From positions 11,572,604 through 11,636,603 of the forward strand of contig NC_065404.1 in assembly GCF_024362695.1 (NCBI RefSeq): 64,000 nt of DNA, in the 5' to 3' direction. Made by a program: the position numbers and the translations under genes. Numbering within the stretch: the first letter of the stretch is position 1; each line of letters begins with the position of its first letter. This stretch comes from Pectinophora gossypiella (Eukaryota; Arthropoda; Insecta; Lepidoptera; Gelechiidae). Below are positions 22,970-34,299 of this stretch, piece after piece. The notes under the pieces were generated by a model. The model was given only the letters and a program-made list of their open reading frames with translations, was not told the DNA's origin and did no database searches.

Positions 22970-24365
22970 TATTTGAAATACCTACCTACTCAAGTCACTC
23001 GATATACTTTACAAAGGTTTACCGTTCTATTGGCATCGGCTAATTATCTTACGTCACAATCAGCCGGCTAGCTAAACTCTGACCAGTTAATCCTAACAGA
23101 TAAGGTCCACCCTATCCGGCACCCTTCCAATACTTGATGGGAGCTATTAACTGTGATATAATCGCCATTGTCTTTGCCCTTTCCCACAATACTCCCATTA
23201 GGGTGGGTTGGGTATAAACGAGTTAGGATGATATGCGGATGTCAGGAGTGGATGACGTGGTTTTGAGGACGTGTTCGCCTGAATAGGATGACACTGTGTA
23301 AACAGAGGGACTATCAAATTGTTTATTAAATTCAAGGTTATTGAAGGTTTATTTTTTCTGACAGGCACTTGATAGTAAAGTTTTGAAATGCTTAGGTCGC
23401 CGTTTATATAAAGTTTGTTGTGGTGAATGGCTAAGGATTATGTTCAACAGTATAAAAAAGTGTTTAAATTATAAAAACAAAATGTTTTTACTTACTCAGA
23501 CGTCTGGGGATGGTTTATTTATTTATTCGGCAAACTGAGACTCATTATTTATTTATTTATTTATTTATTTATAAAAGGTACATACAACATTACAGTGTAA
23601 TCCAATATATCCCATATCTCATACAATATATACTTTAACCACAGAATACGTAAAATATTAATATTATTAACACATTATTATTAGGCATGTTTATATTATT
23701 TATTGTTATGACGTGGAAGATACAACTTTATTAGAAACTTTATTAAAGCTCTTGTCTCTAACAGATACCTACGAGAGAACCACAACTAAATCGATACCTG
23801 CAGATGTAGAACAAAGCACAAAATTAAAAAAATGCGCGTGTCATGCAATCGTTATGCCATTCCCACACCAACCGCAATGATACCATCGATTTTAATGTAT
23901 CGATATAAATCGATACGAGGTGGTGTAATGAGGGAGGTTCTCAGGAGCCGCGGGGGTTTCGGGGGAGAACGTAATATTATCTTCATGTGAGATCTGCAAC
24001 TTTACGAGTCAATCCACAAAATGGTCTGCAACCACTGGAGTTGAAATCACTCATTTTGTTTACGCTTGCGCGACCTACAATGACATTGTATCCGACTAAT
24101 TCCTATTGAATTTAACCTTTTGTAACTTTAGTTCATTCAAAAAAAAACAAAATAATAAGTCGTAGAAACAGTAAGAGACGATATTCTCAAGGTATAAATG
24201 GTAGTAATGACTTTCTTATCAGGATAATGGGCTGGGATTTGGAGAAAACCGTGAAAGACCTTCTTGTATTAATTGCTGTACTTAGCCCTAATAGAGGGGA
24301 TCTATCGAATAGTCTTGAGATTTTATCGGTTGTGGTTTTGCTGTAGTAATTACGTATCAGGACAA
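22970..24365. other. Non-coding spacer with (ATTT)n and an ATCGAT cluster
   Basis: A short (ATTT)n microsatellite lies at 23544-23571. Three ATCGAT hexamers at 23885, 23899 and 23909 lie within 30 bases. The middle one is the TATCGATA octamer bound by DREF in flies. Confidence 0.5.
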
Positions 24366-24369
24366 TGTT

Positions 24370-24580
24370 GCGCGTTGGGCTCACGATTCGGAAGTCCCGG
24401 GATCGAATCCCGGTAGGCACATAGGTATCACAAAATCACACTTTGTGATCTTTAGTTAGGTTAGGCATTGCAGGCTGATCACCCGATTGTTTGAAAAGTA
24501 AGATGATCCGTGCTTCGCACAATACTTACCTAAGTAAGTATTTAATCGTTACATCTCGATAGTAACCCGTTGATGTGGTC
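24370..24580 (+). mobile_element. tRNA-derived SINE with internal deletion (copy 3)
   Basis: The tRNA head GGGCTCACGATTCGGAAG with B-box GATCGAATCCC leads into CTTTGTGATC and AAGTAAGATGATCCGTGC. The following block is missing and it rejoins at CGTTACATC / TAGTAACCC. Confidence 0.8.
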
Positions 24581-24599
24581 GACACCATGGGTATTCCAA

Positions 24600-26150
24600 C
24601 AACATAGTAAATATTTTCACTTTTGCAAGAAAATTTAAACATCATCGGGTTTTTCTGCGCATTGTACACTTTTCACTGTTATTACGTTGTGTGTATTAAG
24701 CTGGAAACTCCATCAGAGCATTATAATAACTCGGATTTCCCACATACTTAACTATTTTTAACCTATACGTACTTACGTCTTGTTTGTAAGTGCATTCTTG
24801 CTAACACTTCTTACCATTTAGTAATTATCACGAAAATGGATTATAATATTATTATGAATAATTACGTTACATTTTTCTCCATTATTTAAAAATCAGGACC
24901 ATCTGATATCTAACCATAACCTTGCCTACCTACATATATGTTCTGCGCAAGTCGCAAGCGCATACTGCACGTCGACAAAAGACGCGCAGGTGGCCGATAC
25001 ACGATACCCCATTGATGCAGCTTGGTTCGGAGCCTCCTCCATTTGTCTCCTCTGAAAAGAATTCCTCACAGACAACGCTTTGGGCTACTAATTACGACGG
25101 GCAAAGATTAAGTTGTTGTGTATGTGATGCTTTTATGGTTAGTTGCATGTTTCTCTGTGAAGACTGATGTAGAGACGCGACGTTATGATTTCTGATCTTT
25201 CGACTGTCACACCTTCTACGACTTTTTATCTGATATAAGTCAAAAGGAGTTAGAATCGCAATGCCAGTCAAACTTTTATCTACATGTGACGTGCGTTATA
25301 GAAATGCTACCTACTATTTGTTTTTTTTTTACAGAAATAGCTATTTTATGGAATACTAGTCCTTCACTCTCTTTAATTATCATACATAAAAATAATAGGC
25401 AGGTACATTAAGAACATCTTTTTGAAGTATATTAATCTATGAGCCACTTATGACTCATTCTGCGTGCGCGCAACAGAATGCGCGGTGATTCAAACGAAAT
25501 GAAAAGCGTTTTGTGCGCTTCTTTCATGTCGAGAGCGCGCATGTGCGCTTACACAAAAGCTTCGCGATGTTTTGCACTGATTTACTCTATTTACCGATAT
25601 CTATGGGAAGTTGATAAGTATGTTGATGCAGCATTAATTGAAGTTATTACGACATCGATTTAAATAAATAATTAACGACAAAGCCTTTTTGATAGTTTAT
25701 TTTCGAAATACATTTTGTAATGAGCGAAGATTATATGCGGCTACATCTACATAAATACAGTAAACAGAAAAAGTTTTGTATTTTTATTAAAAAGGTGGAA
25801 AAGCCCACAGGCTCATTAAATAAATAAAAGGTATTTCCGGTATTAAGTACATATTTAATAGTAATTATTTATAAAGGCAAGTGGTGTCGCCCGTATCCTT
25901 GCCACGCTTTCTAACGTCTGTCGATAATTGCATCACGTTTGACCAAACACTCGCATTTCCATTTTGTCATTAGCAATTGCTATTAATTCCTAGATTATGA
26001 CTGGAGAGGGCATAGGGGCTGGCAATTTTCGCGGCAGCTGCCCTAAGCAAGTATATCTGTGCAAAAACTCTCTGAAGGCCACCTGCCATCCTGATTCATA
26101 CTTATATCCTTTTATAAATTAGATATCTCTGCTTATATCTGTTTCTAATT
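24600..26150. other. Non-coding spacer
   Basis: No gene. 25460-25570 is CpG-rich relative to its flanks. An open frame of 81 codons at 24922-25167 shows no known domain. Confidence 0.4.
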
Positions 26151-26159
26151 ATGCTACGC

Positions 26160-26410
26160 ACGCCAACAAACTGGTGACTCGTTTATTGGTCTCTACATAC
26201 CATAAACGTGTGAAATGTGCTAAGTATCCCTTTTCCATAAATATATCAGTAGGATTTAAAAAGAAAGGCCAGGTCAAGAGTAGTCTAAATCGGCGAGCAT
26301 ACATGAAAAAAATTATCAGAGAAGAAGCGAAAGTGGTGTGTCAGGATCGAAGTGGAATTCTGTGGTCTCTGTCAACTGCAACGGTAAAATAGGCGTTATC
26401 TTATGTATAT
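26160..26410 (+). pseudogene. LINE 3' end, C-terminal coding remnant
   Basis: The plus-strand frame ends REEAKVVCQDRSGILWS, then a 3' end resembling 19318-19395 and the reversed copy at 43150-43215. This resembles the last residues of an RTE-like reverse transcriptase ORF. The upstream part is absent. Confidence 0.5.
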
Positions 26411-26439
26411 GTCGTGGTGGTCGTGGGTATGATCTTAGA

Positions 26440-26640
26440 ATTGATCATTTCATGATTTGCTCCATCATATCATGAAATGGTCATATTTCATGAAATAGAA
26501 TATCACACGTTGGCCACATCATAATGTAGTTTGGCCAAATCAATGAACACAAAACGTTTAACGATAAGAGTAACTAAATGCATGATTACTTCATGATATG
26601 GCCAAACGTTGGCAATCATATCGTAAAATTAGTAACATTA
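26440..26640. repeat. Cluster of short inverted motifs, probable MITE remains
   Basis: TTTCATGA / TCATGAAA occur several times and TTGGCCA / TGGCCAA three times within 200 bases, arranged as interleaved inverted repeats. No clean ends or target duplication are seen. Confidence 0.4.
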
Positions 26641-26699
26641 TCCACCGGTAGTGGCGCTGGTGTCGATTATATTTAAAACTTGATTGATATTATAATCGA

Positions 26700-28490
26700 T
26701 GAACCGATGTAATTGTACAATATAAAAAATATTGCCAATATTTAAAAGTAAATTAAAAAAAAATTCTTATTCACTATACCTTTTATTCAGTGAAAGAATA
26801 TTTAAATTTAAAGTCACGCCCGTTTATTTAAATTAAGGTTAATTGTTTTTTTGTGTATTTGAAATATTTATTGTTATTTTTTTTTAAACATTTATTAATT
26901 TAAAAATTTAAAAATTAAAGACTGCATGTTCCTTTAAGTAATTATAATTTATTTAATATTAATATTCGCACGTTGTATGGTTGAGTGATGGACTTTTATT
27001 GATATAATGTATATTTAAGATCTTTTGTACCACTCTAGAGCGAATAAATTTCATTTCATTTCAATTTTCTATATGGATTCAAAAGTAGCTCAGCAAGTAA
27101 AAAAATTGCATTATTACGCCGCTAAATTAGATATCACGTGTGGCCTATTCAATTTACCAATGTAACACCACGCACAACGGATCCTTTATAAAAAAGTCAT
27201 CATAGACTTCCTCTTAAGGGCCTATGCCTATGATTAAGGGGACATTATTTAATAGTCTATTACCCTAACAAGGAATCCTTGTGGAAAAAATCCAGTGTCC
27301 ATATAAGCATTGGTTGCGGGCGATGGTCATGCATGTTAATTATCACGTCGATAGGTAGTCATTGCGCAATACATTCTCAATAAAATCGCGACAACTGGTT
27401 TAGCCTGTTTGCTTAGTCTGAGTTTCTTTGTAGGGCTGCCTTCTTTTAATAATTTCCTCTACCAAATTATAAAATAATGCTGGATTATTTTTTACTGATT
27501 TGGTAGCGAAAATTATTGCTACGTACTTTTATACTTAATAGTGACTTAGCAATTATTTAAATTATTTTTTATCCTGAAAACCATTTTTTGACGTGACGGA
27601 TTTTCCTCTCACGGCATATAATATTTCGTAAGGATCTTCAGAGAAATATTACATACGAGTATCTATCAGAAATAATGAAAATAAGTAAGTAAATAAAAAT
27701 AAAATATGAAATAGTTTCGGTTTTTCCACTTGCCAAAAAAATATATATAAATAAGTAAGTACAGATTATATTTTAGTTTACTAGTGGACATATTGATTGT
27801 GACAATCTCAATGGAGATGCAGCATTCTTGTTTACGTTCCGACTTCTTTCATATCACAACCCTGGCCGATAGAAAACAGCACCTGTTTATCTAAATATAA
27901 ATATGGCAAGCAATCAGCTCGCGCATCTGCCTACCCAGATTATTACGCAATAACTCTATGGTACAGTGTCGTCACGGCCAGATGTTCCCTGTAGGTGTTT
28001 AACCTTACCGTCTATACGAATTACATCAGACCAATTAAATAAATAAGGAATTTGTTCAATGAGTAGTTAAATCTAAAAAAAATAATAAAGGGTTGGGATG
28101 CTAGGGGGAGGGGAAGGAAGGAAGGGGGGGGGGGGGTTATAACCATATTATATATTTTACTTTTTTTTTATTGCAAATAAATTCATGAACATAATACCTT
28201 AAACGCTAAGAAGCATTGTTAAACCCGACATGGGTTTGTCTCAACGCAAAATATAATCTAAACATCAGTTAGCAATCAGTTGTTCAACTTAACTTATAAA
28301 GGGTAGGTAACTTACAAAGAAATAATAAATTGCAAACAATTATGTCACACCATACTAGCTAGTAAACACGTAAACAAGTACGAGAGTAGGCATCATGCGA
28401 GCGGCTGCGCAGGACTTGTTCATATTGGTTGGTCAGCACGGTTGCGAGCTGTTTTCTGTCGTTATAAGTGATAACAATTGATATTATATC
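26700..28490. other. AT-rich spacer with a LINE tail and a G run
   Basis: 26998-27064 is a LINE 3' end (AAGATCTTTTGTACCACTCT and AATAAATTTCATTTCATTTC) that recurs at 48804-48874 inside Spo11. A run of 13 G lies at 28124-28136 within purine-rich sequence. No gene. Confidence 0.55.
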
Positions 28491-28493
28491 GAA

Positions 28494-28790
28494 CGGCCTC
28501 CGTGGTCCAGTGGTTGAGCGCTGGGCTCACGATCCGGAGGCCCCGGGTTCGAATCCCGGTGGGGACATATTACAAAAATTACTTTGTGATCCCTAGTTTG
28601 GTTAGGACATTACAGACTGATTACCTGATTATCCGAAAGTAACACGATCTGTGCTTCGGAAGGCACGTCAAGCCGTTGGTCCCGGTTACTACTTACTGAT
28701 GTAAGTTAGTAGTCGTTACATGAGTCATGTCACCAGGCACCAGGGTTGATGAGGTTGATAATCCACCTCGTAACTCACACGATAGAAGAT
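28494..28790 (+). mobile_element. tRNA-derived SINE, essentially full length (copy 4)
   Basis: The best copy in the window. It has an RNA polymerase III A-box TGGTCCAGTGG (28503-28513) and B-box GGTTCGAATCC (28546-28556), and the body is followed by a GATAGAAGA tail. Flanks ATTGATATTATATC (28477-28490) and ATTGATATATATCA (from about 28790) look like a slightly diverged target duplication. Confidence 0.92.
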
Positions 28791-29035
28791 TGATATATAT
28801 CAATGGTGATAACTGTATTTTACACTTAAAGATGTAATACGTACAAAAGGATCTGTGCCACACCAAACACCGCGTCTGAAAAATATGCAAAATTACCTAG
28901 CATCATAACAATTAAAGATTTCGGTCAGACTAACTCCGGCTATCTTTGAGAATTTATTAGTCAAATCAATTTTAGTATTTCTAATATTGTCTTGACTAAT
29001 CCAATGTTACCATATGCCAAAAAGTAATAAGTACT

Positions 29036-29195
29036 TATTGCTTTTTTAGCTGAATTGCTTCAAATACTTTTTTGTATTTTTTTAAGAACGTTTAGGGCCC
29101 CGTGTATCGAGTCGTGTGTTCCGTGTGGCGAGGTTGTTCTTGCAGCTACTTTTCCTCGGCTATACAGGTTGTGAGAAGCTGCAGTAGTTCCCTCC
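29036..29195 (+). mobile_element. MITE D scrap and LINE 3' end (copy 3, truncated)
   Basis: TTGCTTTTTTAGCTGAATTG (MITE D arm) is followed by GTTCTTGCAGCTACTTTTCC and GGTTGTGAGAAGCTGCAGTA, the same LINE family as 3907-4090. The AATAAA and tail are missing here. Confidence 0.6.
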
Positions 29196-29199
29196 TCCC

Positions 29200-30530
29200 G
29201 GATCTCTTGTGTTTGTTGGTAGTAAGTATTATTTCATTACAAATCCTGAAGGTTATGACCTTTTAAAATAATATTTACTTTACATTAAGACTTGTGCTCT
29301 TAAATTCTAAAGAAATAAAAGCATGTGAGTCAGTAGAAAGGAGAGTGAATTTTAAATTACGACTAAAACATGCGTTTAAATACAACTAAGTTGTTGTTAA
29401 GAGTAAATACAATGCAGCAGACGTATTAAGATATTAAATGTATTAACCAATTACGGAACAGATGTTGAAAACAATGAGAAAAAACTATGTCGGTGGTCTG
29501 CGCATGCGTCGTGAGTAAAATATTCGCAACCGGTGATTATTGGCGTGTGGTAGAGCTTTGCTAATTTCGTCCATTAGTGGGTAATGTCTCTATTAGTATA
29601 GATCTTGGTAATTCCAGTAGCTGAACATGTGGGTCTACTGGCCTATTGGGTTTTTTGTTGCTTTCTTGGGATTGATTACACGGTTTACACGTCTTTTATT
29701 GCTATTTTATTTAAATTAAGCATCGTAGCTAACTCCATAATATATTAAATTGAGAATGGCTTTTCTTCAGAAAGTATGGAATTGTAAACAGGGCTTGGAA
29801 TTTATTCTGAGCTGTGGGATAGGGCATGAAGAAAACGATTATTATTTTTAAGTAACTAACTTTGTTTATTTTTAAACGTTTTATAGTCTTCCACATTTTC
29901 CGCTTTAAAAACAACCGTCCGCCATTTCCCTGTCATTCTGCAATCCTCTCTTCTCTCTCGCTCACTCGTCGCTCTCTCTTTCACACACATTTATTCACAT
30001 GGAAACTCAGTTAGAAGTACATAGATTAAATATAAGTGTGTTTATATGTATATAATGTAGGTATAAGATATAAGCCGGCCACTGGTACTCAATGATCAGA
30101 GTCTTGACTCAGTGATGTTTCATCGCTAGCTCCACAGCTTAGAGCCTGGTAGCGTGGCTCTCATCTATAAAACAACCAGTAAAAGTAACACAATAGCTAG
30201 TAATTTCAGAAAGATATATCCTTAAATCGCATATATATGAAAATTTATTTGTATTCGCATTAGGTTCGAGACGGCACGTGCGACTAATTGTGAGCCCGCA
30301 TAGACTGATTGACGTAAGTTTGTGCCACAATACCGTTACACTTTCTACTGACATTATTAATATTGGCTCTTCTATTTGTTAAGTTGTTTAAAATGGCGAG
30401 GAAAAACGTTATATGACGCTCTTAATTTAGTTGAAATTGGTTTTTGCTGCTCGTGATAGTTTTGTTTGGTGTTTTTTTTTGGGTGGAGATGGGAGCCATC
30501 GGTACGGCAATGCAGGACGGCAGGGGCAAG
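29200..30530. other. Non-coding spacer
   Basis: A pyrimidine-rich run lies at 29945-29990. No coding segment is supported. Confidence 0.4.
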
Positions 30531-30535
30531 TCAAA

Positions 30536-30832
30536 GGGACTGGAACCTGACAGATGGCAGCAGTAACTGTCAGTACTATTCAGAAGTGGAGGACAGGAGT
30601 CCTAGTCATCACTGATTTAAGAGCCACACTCTTGTCGGTGTAGCGTTCTCCATGCAGGAGTCCTAGTACGGCTTTGAAATATACTTCACTGGGCGCCATC
30701 TCACTCATGTCGGACAGATTACTGCGGGGCGGAATGCAAGAGGGAAACCACTGCCCTATTATTTATTCTCTAAAAAAGTAGCATGGAGAATGCTATATGG
30801 ACAGGAGCATGGGTCTTAAATTGGTGATGTTG
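30536..30832. repeat. Interspersed repeat B, uninterrupted copy 2
   Basis: Carries every block of the copy at 3835-4252 without the LINE insertion. It contains an internal partial duplication, with GGAGTCCTAGT occurring twice around GAGCCACACTCTTGTCGGTG. Confidence 0.7.
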
Positions 30833-30839
30833 ATTAGTT

Positions 30840-32300
30840 TTAGGGGATAAGGCCGGTATTTTCTGTGGTTCCGATGAAGCGCGTTCAGCCATTGACATTC
30901 ATTTACTTGTAAATTTTCGCAAACCGAGGACAATCTGCAGTAATTGTCATTATATTATCATCTCGCGTAAAATTCAAATTCTAAGCAATGCATTCAAAGT
31001 AGAAAAATATAAACAATTTGTACTAAGTAGAGTTTCCTGAAGTGTGTCGTTAAGCAAAACTATAAAATATTGTTTAAAGTAAAGTTTTATGACTTGGCAC
31101 TAAAAAATAATACCATTGTAGGTTTTTTTTTAGTTTTGTTGTTTTGATATATCTAGATATCAAAATAGACAAATAAATAAATAATGGCAATAAGTTCAAA
31201 GATCAACGGTTGGGATCAATCTAGGCAAGCTGCGCCGGGTGGCAGATCGTCGCGTCGGACCACCTGGGCGGCGCACGCGCACCTTTTTGCCACTCGCAGT
31301 GATAAACAGGTAGACGAGCAATACCAATAAATACTTACCCTTAATAGCCTGTAAACGTCTAAACAACCTTCATTCTAATTTAATTTATTTAGTATAAAAT
31401 GCAGTTGAATTTACAAGATGTCCTCGATCACGAATGGGCTTTCATGTGACTTTTATGCACCGTTAGGTAGTAAAGTTTTCTGTTTTATTTCATAAATTGA
31501 GTTTTGAATTTCATTAACTACTTTGTAAAGAGAAAAAAAATGTTTGCGATTTCGTTTGAACAGTACAAAAAACTTTTAGTTTTGGTAGTGAAAAAGTCCG
31601 ATACTCGATGTTATTGACGCTATTCTTTTACAATTTATTAAACAAAAGAAATGAATGTCCCAAAAAATGCTTTCCACTGCAGTAAGCAATGCAGGCAAAC
31701 TTAATTGAAGCAAAAGGAATGCATGTACTTAATAAAATTGCACTGAAATAATGAATTCGTGCGATCAAGAAGTTCATATATTTACGTTTTTCCTAAAATT
31801 AAACTTTTAATGTCCTAAAATGGGCATGTCTTGAAGACTCGTTTTACTTTTTAAACAAAAAATAAAAGCAAGTGTGGTCAGAATACAAGCAGAGTTCGCT
31901 AAATGCTTCGGTTGATGGACATTTCTTTATGCCCTTCCTCAACCACATAGAGACATAAAGGTGCATGTGGTTTTCGCGTAAACGTTTTGCATTGTACACC
32001 TTTCTCTAAAACTGAAACGATCCCATTGTCTATTTTTATTGGCCATGAAATTTCACTTTCTGGTGCTTCAAGTTATTATAGTTATTCGATAATACTTTGG
32101 AAATTCTTAGCACAAAGGGTTACTACGATAAGGCGAAGCGAACGATGTGTAGAATTGTAATTAGATTGATATATTAAATGCATGTTTTCTCTATGTGCTT
32201 TCGGAATAACCTACTTACTTATTTACGCCTACCCCAGATTTAGGACCTTTTTTGTCTCAATCTGTTGAACTACATCACGCATGTTATCGTAGAGTATTCG
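30840..32300. other. AT-rich spacer with a short GC-rich patch
   Basis: 31220-31300 is CpG-rich (GCGCCGGGTGGCAGATCGTC, GGCGGCGCACGCGC). Otherwise nothing recognised. Confidence 0.4.
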
Positions 32301-32317
32301 AGTGATTTTGTATTTAC

Positions 32318-32710
32318 GTGGTAAAGATCATGGCGTCATATAATACAGTAAAAAATAGTCCCATAGAAATTATCGTCCTACACGGTCGCGGCCTTACTTT
32401 ATACAACACACATGCAGTTTCATCTGGTACGTTTACCCCGCCGGTAAACTTTAATTTCCACAACAACCTCAGCTCAAAAGTCATGAGTGCTCACGGTATC
32501 TGGAAAAGGCTTTCCCTAATTACTCGGGGTGTGTTTTGTTTGGCGCTATCTGCGTGTAACGAGCCGCAAATGGGTCGGCGATCGCGCGATCATGCGGGCC
32601 GCCCGCCCCTCCTCCCCACTACCAGCTATCGCGTACGTCAAAGGCCTTTGTGTGAAATTGGTTGTGGGTTTCCTGATGAGAGGAGCGTGTGCGAATTCGG
32701 TTTTTGAGGA
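32318..32710. promoter_or_regulatory. GC-rich repeat-free block, probably regulatory
   Basis: An open frame of 129 codons (from GTG) and a second one in another frame cross this block, but neither has a recognisable domain. The composition (Arg- and Pro-rich only where CpG is high) suggests non-coding GC-rich DNA. It contains the palindrome GATCGCGCGATC near 32580. Calling it regulatory is an inference. Confidence 0.25.
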
Positions 32711-32804
32711 GTCATAATAACCTCTGATATATTTCTAGTTACGCTCGAAATGGAAATCTTGAAAGAAGTGACTCACTTTATTAATTCCCACTAATTGACT
32801 AATG

Positions 32805-32868
32805 CCCTCTCCGGTTGATTGAGAGGAGGCCTGTGCCCAGCAGTGGGACGTATATAGGCTATTTATGT
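32805..32868 (+). mobile_element. 64-base RTE-type LINE 3' end with 13-base target duplication
   Basis: CCTCTCCGGTTGATTGAGAG then GTGCCCAGCAGTGGGACGTA is the canonical terminus of this element. The flanks TAATTGACTAATG (32792-32804 and 32869-32881) are identical, so the insertion is complete, recent and almost fully 5' truncated. Confidence 0.88.
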
Positions 32869-32884
32869 TAATTGACTAATGTTA

Positions 32885-33785
32885 AGAATTTCTCAGGCCC
32901 TTGTTTTGGTACAGCCTTCTGAGTTTATTATAAGTATATTATAACAACTAAAATAAAAATCAGACTTGTCACACACTACTTCCGAAATAATTTCCTCACC
33001 TACTTTCAAACAATGATACTTATTTGGTACTCAAACAAACATACTCCTTTTTAAACTATATCTAAATGTTATATGCAAACCTTACCTCACCAAACCCTCA
33101 ACCGCTGCAACCGCTGAAACCGCTTCCTCGCCTGCCATCACAATGGGCTATCCTCATTAGATAAGCTCGGCAGCTAGCAGCGGAATCTATCCTTGCTAAT
33201 GAGTTTATCTGATCTGGTAGGTACGTGTGTACGCAATTACCCCGCTGAATCTGGTACAAGGATTATTTCGAGGTGCGCGGTCAAAGTTCTCTGTCTTTAC
33301 AAATTAAGATACTTACTGATATGTAAATATGTCGGAAAATCATACGCGTACTGTATATAGGAAAGAAGCATGGTCTTTGTATTTATGTTTTTGCCTTGAA
33401 TGTCTCACGAATGTTTCACGACTAAAGATCATGTGGTGATGGACTTAATTTTGTCACCAGAGATCATGATATTTATCTTCAGTTGCCACGACTGGCTGCA
33501 AACTGACTTGATTACTTGTAGCTCTGTCCCGGTGTTTTTTGGATATTCCAATAAGGATCACTAGTGACTTTATCTACGATTGTAAGTTAGATATGTAATT
33601 TAAAGTGTACCTATAAAAAATGTTATAATCCAATGTCAAAAGCAAACATATAAAATTGCGTAAGCGCCTTTCTGAAAAATCACCTTCGGATGTGATTTTT
33701 GTTAACAAAACATCGCGATTTGTGGTCTCAATTTTTTGCACAGAATGAAATAAATTGAAAGAAATCGAGGTTTAGTTGAAGAAAA
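32885..33785. other. AT-rich spacer
   Basis: Nothing recognised. Confidence 0.4.
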
Positions 33786-33791
33786 TCAGAA

Positions 33792-34097
33792 CATCATCAT
33801 CTTTCTAGCATAATCCCGTTTTTCAGAGGGTCTGCTTACCTAACCTGAAGATTTGGGAAGTCCGGTTTTTTACAGACCAGCTTAATACAAATTAGGTCAC
33901 ATACCTCCCAAAATGCATTTCTCGGGAATGTGGGTTTCTTCACGATGTTTTCTTTCACCGCTGAACACGTGATAATCATTTATGATCCAAACAAAAATAA
34001 ATTCGAGAATCATAGGTTAGGCCTGTGCTGGATTTGACCCCGCGATCTCGAACTGAGAGGCAAGCGTTCTACGAACTGGGTTACCACGGCTCATCTG
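33792..34097 (-). mobile_element. Third tRNA-derived SINE type, full length
   Basis: On the minus strand it opens with GATGAGCCGTGGTAACCCAG and GTTCGAGATCGCG (tRNA-like head). It passes through AAATGCATTTTGGGAGG and CTTCAGGTTAGGTAAGC and ends with GGGATTATGCTAGAAAGATG and a GATGATG tail. Partial copies lie at 40281-40404, 40907-41028 and about 59468-59522. Confidence 0.82.
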
Positions 34098-34176
34098 AAG
34101 AAAATCACAATGATTTGATGATTTAGTGATTTTTCAAACTGGCGTTTAGTTGGTTTTCACTATAAGGCGTCGGTAA

Positions 34177-34290
34177 CGGCCTGCGGTCCAGTGGTTTCAG
34201 CGTTGGGCTCACGATCTGGAGATCCCGGGTTCTAATCCCTGACACCAGGGTTGATGGGGTTAGTAATCCATCTCACAACCCACACGATAG
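34177..34290 (+). mobile_element. tRNA-derived SINE with a large internal deletion (copy 5)
   Basis: The head (GGTCCAGTGGTTTCAGCG, TCACGATCTGGAG) is joined directly to the 3' part (CTGACACCAGGGTTGATGGG) with about 180 bases missing, ending in GATAGAAGAAGAA. Confidence 0.82.
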
Positions 34291-34299
34291 AAGAAGAAC

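Noticed and set aside
24187..24420. Minus-strand open frame ending near a tRNA-like sequence
   Set aside because: Its start lies in the head of a SINE and it has no domain.
28124..28136. G run as a quadruplex or regulatory site
   Set aside because: A single homopolymer run in purine-rich sequence; such runs are also prone to assembly error.
28494..28570. Possible tRNA gene (A-box, B-box, GGTTCGAATCC)
   Set aside because: The sequence continues into a dispersed SINE body and tail and has several copies here, so it is a SINE head, not a tRNA gene.
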